Assembly (NCBI GenBank): GCA_041744375.1
Contig: JBGTLA010000183.1
Coordinates: 1-22,957 of the forward strand
Source of the DNA: JBGTLA01 sp041744375
Lineage (GTDB): Bacteria; Actinomycetota; Acidimicrobiia; Spongiisociales; ZC4RG35
Length of the DNA stretch: 22,957 nt
Direction: 5' to 3'
Each line of letters begins with the position of its first letter. Positions within the stretch are counted from its first letter, which is position 1. Both the position numbers and the translations under genes were made by a program. The notes beneath the pieces are model-generated. The model made no database searches. It was given only the letters and a program-made list of their open reading frames with translations, and had not been told where the DNA came from. Shown piece after piece: positions 1-6,572 of this stretch.

Positions 1-1
1 G

Positions 2-328
2 TCGGGCCTGTTGGTGGCGTTGTTCCTGGGAATCGTGTTCGTGTTCCGCTCGGTGTTGCCCTTCGAGGGCGACTTGGCCGTGGCGGCTTCGACTCTGGCG
101 GTGGCGGCGTCCTTCAATCCGCTGCGACGGCGTGTGCAGAGCGGAGTCGATCGGCGTTTCAACCGCTCCCGTTACGACGCCATCCACACGGTGGGCCTCT
201 TTTCTCAGCGGCTCCGGGACGAGGTCGACCTGGAGGAATTGACGGACGAACTTTCCGCGGTGGTAGATACGACGATGCAACCCCGACATCTATCCGTGTG
301 GCTCCGGGATGAAGGGGGAGAGTCATGA
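2..328 (+). CDS. Kinase-less sensor-type membrane protein, paralog 1 (3' part only)
   Basis: Only the C-terminal ~108 codons lie in the window; the frame is open to the left edge, so the start is upstream. Visible are one hydrophobic helix (LLVALFLGIVFVF), the short amphipathic stretch EGDLAVAASTLAVAASFNP, then the cytoplasmic tail with LRRRVQSGVDRRFNRSRYDA and an end in TMQPRHLSVWLRDEG. Every intact member of the array downstream shares this tail. It resembles the membrane-to-GAF linker of actinobacterial/Chloroflexi sensor kinases but stops before any kinase domain. The stop overlaps the ATG of the next gene (ATGA at 325-328), so translation is probably coupled. Function is unknown. The family call is sure by comparison with its neighbours; the signalling role is inference. 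Confidence 0.85.
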   Translation, partial: SGLLVALFLGIVFVFRSVLPFEGDLAVAASTLAVAASFNPLRRRVQSGVDRRFNRSRYDAIHTVGLFSQRLRDEVDLEELTDELSAVVDTTMQPRHLSVWLRDEGGES

Positions 329-1482
329 CGAAACGTCTGGCTGGGGCGGCTTGGGCGATGACCGGTGGCGCGGTCACCCTGCTTCTGGCCACGGTGTTCC
401 TGGCCTCACTGGCGAGATTCCCAGACTGGCCGGCTCGGATCGTGTCAGCCCTGCTGTTCCTGCCGGTCCCGATCGTGGGATTCCTGATCTCTCGCAGGTA
501 CCCCCATAATCCGTACGGATGGGTGTGGCTCCTCCTGGGGGTGGCGGCGGGGGTGCTGCAATGGTCCGGCGCGTATGTGGAGTATGGCCTCGAGCGCGGA
601 GGGGCGCCCGGCATGGTTGCAATCGGCTTGCTGAGTGTGCCGGCGTGGATCGTGACCTTCTGGATGTTCCCATTCGTGATGCTGCTCTTTCCCAGCGGGA
701 CCCTGCCGTCGCCACGTTGGAGATTCCTGGCCAAGGCAGTGGTCGTTGCTGGCGCTATTGCACTGTTGACAGGCTGGGCGATACCGGGGGAACTAGGTAC
801 CGTTCCGCTCGACAATCCGCTCGGTGTCGATGGTCCGGTGGGCATAATCGCCCAGGTCTTGTCTTTTGGGGGTGTGATCGCCCTCCTGCTCGCCATTCTC
901 CCGGCCGCCACCTCCCTGTTCGTCCGGTACCGGTCGGCTACAGGAACCGAACGCATGCAACTGAAGTGGTTTGCATGGGCTGGTGGATTCTTCGTGGCCG
1001 TCTACGTCCTGGATTGGTTCTGGGAATCCTCGGGAGCGTGGGAATCGCTCAAGGAGGGCCTGCCAGTTGCGTTGCTCCCTACCGCCATCGGCGTGGCCAT
1101 GCTCCGCCACGGTCTGTACGACATCGACCGGATTATCTCCCGTACGGTGTCCTACGGCCTGGTGACGGCGACGTTGGTGGGTGTGTACGTCGCCACGGTC
1201 TTCGCGCTCCAGTCATTGGCCGGGGTGGAGGGGGACATACCGGTGGCAGTGTCGACGCTCGTGGTGGCGGTGGTGTTCGATCCCCTCAGACGCCGTGTTC
1301 AGTCGGGCGTGGACCGGCGTTTCAACCGAGCGCGATACGACGCAATTCGGACGGTGGAAGGTTTCTCACGGCGACTGAGGTCGGAGGTTGCCCTGGCCCA
1401 GGTGTCATCGGATCTTCGTGATGTGGCCGCAGTAACGCTCCAACCCTCTTCGGTGTCGCTCTGGCTCAAGGAGCGCGTGTGA
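325..1482 (+). CDS. Kinase-less sensor-type membrane protein, paralog 2
   Basis: A 385-residue integral membrane protein with about ten hydrophobic segments: roughly residues 8-30, 36-55, 64-82, 92-121, 134-153, 172-200, 214-233, 246-260, 277-297 and 305-318. Landmarks are the ISRRYPHNPYGW loop (55-66), LFPSGTLPSPRWR (121-133), DNPLGVDG, the LYDIDRIISRTVSYG motif (264-278), DPLRRRVQSGVDRRFNRARYDA (319-340) and the closing SVSLWL. This matches the membrane sensory module of a group of actinobacterial and Chloroflexi histidine kinases, but the protein ends where a GAF or kinase part would begin, with no H-box or HATPase domain. The ATG overlaps the previous stop and is preceded by GGGGGAG. It may be a signal-sensing or scaffold subunit; its ligand and partner are unknown. 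Confidence 0.88.
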   Translation: MTKRLAGAAWAMTGGAVTLLLATVFLASLARFPDWPARIVSALLFLPVPIVGFLISRRYPHNPYGWVWLLLGVAAGVLQWSGAYVEYGLERGGAPGMVAIGLLSVPAWIVTFWMFPFVMLLFPSGTLPSPRWRFLAKAVVVAGAIALLTGWAIPGELGTVPLDNPLGVDGPVGIIAQVLSFGGVIALLLAILPAATSLFVRYRSATGTERMQLKWFAWAGGFFVAVYVLDWFWESSGAWESLKEGLPVALLPTAIGVAMLRHGLYDIDRIISRTVSYGLVTATLVGVYVATVFALQSLAGVEGDIPVAVSTLVVAVVFDPLRRRVQSGVDRRFNRARYDAIRTVEGFSRRLRSEVALAQVSSDLRDVAAVTLQPSSVSLWLKERV

Positions 1483-1905
1483 GTGTCGACCTTGCCTTGA
1501 GGAATCCGCCCCTCCCACCGATGGGCGAGCCGTCCGGCGCCATCATGGCTGCTCGGGAGCCAGAGTGGATCCTGTTTACCACCGTTCTCATGGGGACCTT
1601 CGTTGCCGTTGTCTTCTTGATGAGAGAACTGCTGGTCCACCGAAGGCGACCTCCCCGTCGCAGTCTCGACTCTGGCTGTCGCAGCGTTGATCAACTCGGC
1701 GCGCCGACACAGCCAGGCGGTGGTGGATCGGCGCTTGAACCGTTTTCGTTACGACGCTGCCTAGGCCCTGGAGCCGTTCGCCCGACAGCTCCGGTCCACG
1801 GTCGACGTTCCTGGATTGCGCTCCGACCTGGTGACCCTCGTCAGCTCTACGCTCGAGCAGGTATCGGTGTCGCTGTGGACCCGCAATGAACGGACGTGGG
1901 GATGA
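1479..1905 (+). pseudogene. Decayed paralog 3 of the membrane-sensor array
   Basis: A GTG overlapping the previous stop (1479-1482) opens a frame with one recognisable helix (ILFTTVLMGTFVAVVFLM), which aligns to the penultimate helix of the paralogs. Near 1640 the homology moves to another frame. From 1642 the sequence reads EGDLPVAVSTLAVAALI, then VVDRRLNRFRYDAA, an in-frame TAG (1762-1764), ALEPFARQLRSTVDV and finally EQVSVSLWTRNERTWG before TGA at 1903-1905. About 230 N-terminal residues found in the other paralogs are absent. This is therefore a remnant with an N-terminal deletion, a frame change and a nonsense codon. The open frame 1479-1889 looks like a 136-aa gene, but its second half is out of frame relative to the family. 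The remnant reading is firm because conserved family residues continue past the stop. Confidence 0.85.
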
Positions 1906-1909
1906 CTCT

Positions 1910-3130
1910 ATGACTAGGTACGCCACTCCTTTCGTGTCGCTCGGACTCTTCCTCATCATGGCGGTGGCTTTTGGCGTCCTCTGGGTTCTCAACCTCGAGA
2001 CTCCTGGGGCACAGAACGACTTCGGTACGCGGTTCACACCGGTGGTGCTGATGCTGGACGGTCTCGTCTTCGCGTTTGTGGGGACGATCATCACCTCCCG
2101 TCGCCCGGAGAACGGAGTCGGACAGGTCTGCCTGCTCATCGGGTTGCTCATCGGGGCCAACTCCTTGGCCGGCGAGTACGGCGTATACGCCCTGTTGACG
2201 GAGCCGGGTGCCCTTCCCGGCGGTGATATCGCGGCCTGGTTCGTCAACTGGACCTGGGTGGCCTATATCGGGTTGATCGGGACCGTCCTCGTGCTGGTGT
2301 TTCCCGATGGCCGTCTGCCGTCTCGGCGGTGGCGGCCGGTAATGGCGGTCGCCCTGGTGGCCATGGCGATGGCAGCGGTCTCGTTCGCGCTGGCTCCCGG
2401 GCCTTTCTTGAGTGTGCCGTGGGCGCCCGACAACCCCTTCGGAGTCGAGGGTGCGGCAGTTGTCCTGGAGTTCTTCTCGCTGGGATTCTTCTTGCTAGCC
2501 GCCACTTCCGTGGCGGCGGCGTGGTCGATGGTGATTCGATTCCGGTTGGCGAGCGGACGTCTTCGTCAGCAGATCAAGTGGTTCGCCAGCGCGGCTGGCC
2601 TTTTCGTGGTCCTGTACGTAGGCCAGGCGTTCTACTCCCTGGTGACCGGGACTCTCGGAAGCGCCTCGACGGACGTTCAGCGGGTAATCCAGACGTTGGT
2701 GGCGGCCACGTTCGGCATCCTCGCTGCTGCCGTCGGATTGGCAGTCATGAGATTTCGGTTGTATGAGATCGACCACGTCATATCCCGTACTCTCTCCTAC
2801 GGGGTTGTCACAGCGACACTCCTGGGCGTTTACTTGCTCCTCGTGTTCGTCTTGGGATCGGTGCTGCCCTTCGAAGGGGACCTAGCGGTGGCGGCTTCCA
2901 CGCTGACGGTGGCGGCAATGTTCAATCCGCTGCGTCGGCGTATCCAGGCTACAGTCGACAGGCGCTTCAACCGGTCGCGCTACGACGCCCTCCGGACGGT
3001 GGAGTCGTTCTCTCATCGCCTTCGTGCCGAGCTCGATCTTCAAGGTGTCGTGGGCGAGCTCCAGATTGCCACGCTGGCCACGATGCAGCCGGCCATCGTG
3101 TCGATGTGGCTCAGGGAGGATGAGCGATGA
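1910..3130 (+). CDS. Kinase-less sensor-type membrane protein, paralog 4
   Basis: A 406-residue multi-helix membrane protein of the array. It begins with the helix FVSLGLFLIMAVAFGVLWVL. It carries the TSRRPENGVGQ loop, VFPDGRLPSRRWR, the LYEIDHVISRTLSYG motif (Glu for the usual Asp), then NPLRRRIQATVDRRFNRSRYDA and an end in MQPAIVSMWLREDER. There is no transmitter or output domain. I chose the ATG at 1910 because a GTGGGG stretch lies about 8 bases upstream and the hydrophobic start follows at once. An in-frame ATG at 1886 would add eight hydrophilic residues and lie inside the remnant tail. The stop overlaps the next ATG (ATGA, 3127-3130). It is the longest complete paralog, and its N-terminal half is clearly diverged from its neighbours. 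Confidence 0.87.
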   Translation: MTRYATPFVSLGLFLIMAVAFGVLWVLNLETPGAQNDFGTRFTPVVLMLDGLVFAFVGTIITSRRPENGVGQVCLLIGLLIGANSLAGEYGVYALLTEPGALPGGDIAAWFVNWTWVAYIGLIGTVLVLVFPDGRLPSRRWRPVMAVALVAMAMAAVSFALAPGPFLSVPWAPDNPFGVEGAAVVLEFFSLGFFLLAATSVAAAWSMVIRFRLASGRLRQQIKWFASAAGLFVVLYVGQAFYSLVTGTLGSASTDVQRVIQTLVAATFGILAAAVGLAVMRFRLYEIDHVISRTLSYGVVTATLLGVYLLLVFVLGSVLPFEGDLAVAASTLTVAAMFNPLRRRIQATVDRRFNRSRYDALRTVESFSHRLRAELDLQGVVGELQIATLATMQPAIVSMWLREDER

Positions 3131-4317
3131 CGTGGCGCAAGGTGGTGGCCTGGTTGGCGGTGCCCATCTATCTGCTTTCCCAGCTGTGGACCTTCTATGC
3201 CGATAGGTCAATGGGCATCCCCATAGACTTGATCGAGAGCACGGCCGTCGGCCTGGGCTTTCTCGTGTACACCGTTGTGGGCGCCTTCCTCGTGGGGCGC
3301 CGTCCCGACAACATAGTCGGCTGGATCATGGTGGCCATCGGTACAACGGCGGCAGTGGGCGCCGGGTTGGAGACGTACGCCGCCTGGGTGATGGATCGCC
3401 GAGGAGTGCCCGACCCGATTGCCATCTTGGGAGTTTGGCTGAACTCGTGGTACTGGTTCCCGCTGTTGGCGCTCTTCTTGGTCTACCTGCCTCTCGTGTT
3501 CCCAGATGGCCGCTTGCTGTCGCCCCGGTGGCGGATCCCGGCGGTGACCACTGCTCTGGGAGTAATCGTCACAGCGGGAATGGGTGCCTTGACCGAGACC
3601 CTCGAGGGCCAGGACCCCCACGTGTACTCGATTCCGAATCCCATCGGCATCGACGGGCTGCGCGGCGTGGAGGAGTCGGGAGTCTTCGTTGCTGCCGGCG
3701 GCGCCCTCGTTTTCGGACTCCTGTGTGGTCTGGCGTCGCTCGTCGTTCGTTATCGGCGGGGCACACCGAGAGAGCGACAGCAGCTCAAATGGCTGCTCTT
3801 GCCGGTGGTGGTCATGGCCGTCACCATTCCATTCGAGGCAGTTCCGGTGGTGTCAGAAGTTGGGTTTGCAGTGGGGTTGATCGGGATGCCGCTGGCCATC
3901 GGCGTAGCGGTGCTGCGCTACCGCCTCTACGACATCGACCGCCTCGTCTCGCGAACCGTGGCGTATGGAGTCGTCACGGCCTCTCTCGTCGTCGTATACC
4001 TGGGCCTGGTGTTCATCCTCCGACGTCTGCTGCCGGGGGAGAGCCCCCTGGCGGTGGCAGCCTCCACGCTGGCGGTGGCAGCCCTCTTCAATCCGGTCCG
4101 GCGCAGAGTCCAGGCACTGGTCGACCGGCGCTTCAACCGCAGCCGGTACGATGCCGAACGCATCGTCGCGTCCTTCTCGAGCCGATTGCGAGAAGAGACG
4201 GAACTGGCAGGCCTGATGGACCATCTGCGATGGGTGGCGCTCGAGACCACTCAGCCCTCGTCGTTCTCGATCTGGTTACGCCCCGACGGCCCGCCCAGGA
4301 ATTCAGGCGGCGCATGA
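3127..4317 (+). CDS. Kinase-less sensor-type membrane protein, paralog 5
   Basis: A 396-residue membrane protein. The N-terminal helices (VVAWLAVPIYLLSQLWTFY and following) are unlike the other paralogs. The family landmarks are all present: GRRPDNIVGW, VFPDGRLLSPRWR, NPIGIDG, RERQQLKWLLLPVV, LYDIDRLVSRTVAYG near residue 265, and VRRRVQALVDRRFNRSRYDA with an end in TQPSSFSIWLRPDG. The C-terminal third is the conserved part and the N-terminal two thirds vary, as expected if the outer or membrane face binds different signals while the cytoplasmic tail has one partner; that explanation is inference. ATGA overlaps join it to both neighbours (3127-3130 and 4314-4317), so it is almost certainly translated from a polycistronic message. 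No enzymatic motif is visible. Confidence 0.88.
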   Translation: MTWRKVVAWLAVPIYLLSQLWTFYADRSMGIPIDLIESTAVGLGFLVYTVVGAFLVGRRPDNIVGWIMVAIGTTAAVGAGLETYAAWVMDRRGVPDPIAILGVWLNSWYWFPLLALFLVYLPLVFPDGRLLSPRWRIPAVTTALGVIVTAGMGALTETLEGQDPHVYSIPNPIGIDGLRGVEESGVFVAAGGALVFGLLCGLASLVVRYRRGTPRERQQLKWLLLPVVVMAVTIPFEAVPVVSEVGFAVGLIGMPLAIGVAVLRYRLYDIDRLVSRTVAYGVVTASLVVVYLGLVFILRRLLPGESPLAVAASTLAVAALFNPVRRRVQALVDRRFNRSRYDAERIVASFSSRLREETELAGLMDHLRWVALETTQPSSFSIWLRPDGPPRNSGGA

Positions 4318-5432
4318 GCGGCGACCTTCTCAGGCCCTCTGAAGTTTGGCCACGGGTGGCTGGCCCGTTGCTTCTCGCTCTGGTTGTTGCCGCTACGACG
4401 GTAACCGTTCTCTTGCAAGGCCGAATCGACGTTGTCGCCGTGACGCTTCCCTACACCGCCGTCGGAGCGGCCCTCGTGTGGAAGCGTCCGCGTGAGGCGA
4501 TCGGATGGATGTTGCTGGCCTGCGGTGTCTTGTGGGCCACCACCTTCCTAACGGCCGAGGTGGCGGAGTATCTCGATGGTTGGGCCCTGGTGGCGACGGC
4601 GTGGCTAGCCGAGTGGACGTGGTTCCCCGGTCTTGTGGCGGTGTTCGTGGCGCTGCCGATTCTGTTCCCCTCCGGGCATCCCGATTCGAAGGTCTGGAGA
4701 TGGGTGCTGAGGTTCGCAGCCGCATTGTGTCTGGCGTTCGTTGTGCTCACCACCTGCCAGGGCCGGTTCAGTCCGAGCGACTCGCTCACGGTGGACAATC
4801 CTCTCGCCATCATTCCCCTCGACGACGTCGAGGTCCTGCTGCTGCCGGCGGCCTTGCCGTTGTTTCTCCTGGGTCCGGTAGCGGCCATATCGCGTTTCCG
4901 TCGTTCGACCGGTAGCGAGAGGCAACAGCTCCGGTGGTTTATGTTCGCGGCCGTGGCCTGCGCCCTCGCCTTTGCTCTCAATGCCTTCGCCGAGGACTAC
5001 GCGTTGGTCGAAGCCCTGGTCGTGCTGGGGTTGAGTCTCCCTCCGGTAGGAATCTGGATCGCCGTCACCCGCCATCGTCTCTACGACATCGACCATGTGG
5101 TGTCTCGGACCGTGTCGTATGGGGCCCTCACGACGATCCTCGTCGGGGTGTACGCGGGCTCGGTCTTCCTGCTCGGCGTCATACTGCCGGTCGAAGGTGA
5201 CCTTGCTATCGCTGCCGCTACCCTGGTGGTGGCTGCCTTGTTCAACCCCCTTCGCCGTCACACCCAGACGATTGTCGACCGTCGCTTCAATCGCTCCCGC
5301 TACGACGCCCTCCGCACCATCGACTCTTTCGCTCGCCGTCTCCGCTCACAGGTCGAGGTCGACGAGCTCAGAAGTGAGTGCAGACGGCGGCGAAGGCAAC
5401 AATGGAGCCGGAGTCCGTGTCGCTGTGGTTGA
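4314..5432 (+). CDS. Kinase-less sensor-type membrane protein, paralog 6 (frameshifted C-terminus)
   Basis: A 372-residue product as read. The ATG at 4314 overlaps the previous stop; the same frame is open further upstream but only as a shadow of paralog 5. Family landmarks are KRPREAIGWM, LFPSGHPDSKVWRW, ERQQLRWFMF, LYDIDHVVSRTVSYG near residue 255 and DRRFNRSRYDALRT. After ELRSE (ending 5378) the frame runs into a basic, non-family tail. In the frame one base earlier the expected ending appears (QTAAKA, then TMEPESVSLWLKEKPS) and stops at 5447-5449, overlapping the next start. One base, probably the C of a CTG codon between 5378 and 5379, seems to be missing. The natural gene would be 4314-5449, about 378 residues. 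It is either a real recent frameshift or a sequencing error; the protein may still work, since only ~25 residues change. Confidence 0.85.
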   Translation: MSGDLLRPSEVWPRVAGPLLLALVVAATTVTVLLQGRIDVVAVTLPYTAVGAALVWKRPREAIGWMLLACGVLWATTFLTAEVAEYLDGWALVATAWLAEWTWFPGLVAVFVALPILFPSGHPDSKVWRWVLRFAAALCLAFVVLTTCQGRFSPSDSLTVDNPLAIIPLDDVEVLLLPAALPLFLLGPVAAISRFRRSTGSERQQLRWFMFAAVACALAFALNAFAEDYALVEALVVLGLSLPPVGIWIAVTRHRLYDIDHVVSRTVSYGALTTILVGVYAGSVFLLGVILPVEGDLAIAAATLVVAALFNPLRRHTQTIVDRRFNRSRYDALRTIDSFARRLRSQVEVDELRSECRRRRRQQWSRSPCRCG

Positions 5433-5445
5433 AGGAGAAGCCGTC

Positions 5446-6567
5446 GTGAGGTTCAGAGCGCTGGGGCGAGTCGCACTGTTGTCGATCTCCATTGCGCTCT
5501 CGGTGTGGGGTTTGGGAAACCTTTTGCTCGAACCGTCGACCCTGCCGTCTGACTCCGGCATGACACCCACCGATTGGGGTCTGCCCGGAATCTCTGCCTT
5601 GTGGTCGCTCGGTTTCGCCGGAGTGGGCTACGTGATCGCCCGTCGCCAACCCGCCAACCCGATCGGATGGTTGCTGTTGGTCTCGGGCATCTTTGCAGGG
5701 TTCACAGGCGCGCTAGCCCCATTGGCCACAGGAGGGGCACCGGGGTTCGTGACCGACGTGTGGATGGTGGCCTGGGTGCCGGCCGTGGCCGGTTTGGTCA
5801 CCTCCGTGGCCCTGCTCCCCAACGGGTCGCTCCCCTCGCGGCGCTGGCGACCGACCGTCTGGCTCCTGTGGACTGGGGTGGCCCTCATGTGGAGCGTGAC
5901 TTTCATTGGCGACGGCTCAGCCGTGGAGACCTGGGTCGGGCTCGTCTTCCAGGCCTCTTTGATTGCGGTGTTGGTGTCCGTGGCAGTTCGCTTCCGTCGC
6001 TCACGGGGAGTGGAGCGGCAACAGCTCAAGTGGATCGCCGCGGCGGGAATCTTCGTGGGGTCGACCGCTCTCGCCGGCGAGATCGGTATGCGTCTCTTCT
6101 TGCCCGATTGGTACTACTGGTCGACTGTGTTGCTCAGCCTGGCCATGGCCACGGTCCCGGTGGCGATCGGCGTCGCCATCCTTCGCCATCAGCTTTATGA
6201 CATCGACCGCCTCATCTCCCGCACCGTGACCTGGGGAATGGTGTCGGCATTGTTGGTAGCCGTCTATGTCACCGTCGTGTTCGGGCTGCGTCTTCTATTG
6301 CCGACTCAGGGCGAGTTGGCGGTCGCCGCCTCCACCCTGGCGGTGGCCGCGCTGTTCAATCCGGTCCGTCGCCGGATGCAAGCTTTGGTCGATCACCGTT
6401 TCAACCGGTCTCGCTATGACGCCATACGGACGATCGACGAGTTCGCTCGTCGGGCTCGCTCCGATGTGGACGTCGAGGACCTCAGTGGCGAACTTCGGAC
6501 GACGGCGGCGTTGACGATGGAACCCGAGTCAGTGTCGGTGTGGCTGGCAGACCCGGATTCGGATTGA
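5446..6567 (+). CDS. Kinase-less sensor-type membrane protein, paralog 7 (last of array)
   Basis: A 373-residue membrane protein starting at a GTG (VRFRALGRVALLSISIALSV). The frame is open far upstream, but that part is a shadow of paralog 6. The GTG sits in a GTGA overlap with the restored stop of paralog 6, as elsewhere in the array. Landmarks are ARRQPANPIGWLL, LLPNGSLPSRRWR, ERQQLKWIAA, LYDIDRLISRTVTWG near residue 248, and VRRRMQALVDHRFNRSRYDA (His for the usual Arg), ending TMEPESVSVWLADPDSD. It has no kinase, cyclase or other output domain. It ends only 5 bp before the stop of the convergent cyclase gene, leaving no space for a separate terminator. The partner and signal are not known. 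Confidence 0.86.
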   Translation: MRFRALGRVALLSISIALSVWGLGNLLLEPSTLPSDSGMTPTDWGLPGISALWSLGFAGVGYVIARRQPANPIGWLLLVSGIFAGFTGALAPLATGGAPGFVTDVWMVAWVPAVAGLVTSVALLPNGSLPSRRWRPTVWLLWTGVALMWSVTFIGDGSAVETWVGLVFQASLIAVLVSVAVRFRRSRGVERQQLKWIAAAGIFVGSTALAGEIGMRLFLPDWYYWSTVLLSLAMATVPVAIGVAILRHQLYDIDRLISRTVTWGMVSALLVAVYVTVVFGLRLLLPTQGELAVAASTLAVAALFNPVRRRMQALVDHRFNRSRYDAIRTIDEFARRARSDVDVEDLSGELRTTAALTMEPESVSVWLADPDSD

Positions 6568-6572
6568 CCCGG

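Noticed and set aside
159..956. Minus-strand open frame of 265 codons
   Set aside because: It is antisense to paralogs 1 and 2 and is rich in Arg/Pro/Ser with no domain signature.
4069..4104. Short direct repeat of GGCGGTGGCAGCC inside paralog 5
   Set aside because: It is explained by the repeated peptide LAVAAS/LAVAAL in a conserved helix and is present in similar form in all paralogs. It is not a mobile or regulatory repeat.
3435..4313. Upstream part of the open frame that continues into paralog 6
   Set aside because: It overlaps all of the conserved C-terminus of paralog 5 in another frame and reads as a basic, low-complexity shadow. The real start is the overlapping ATG at 4314.
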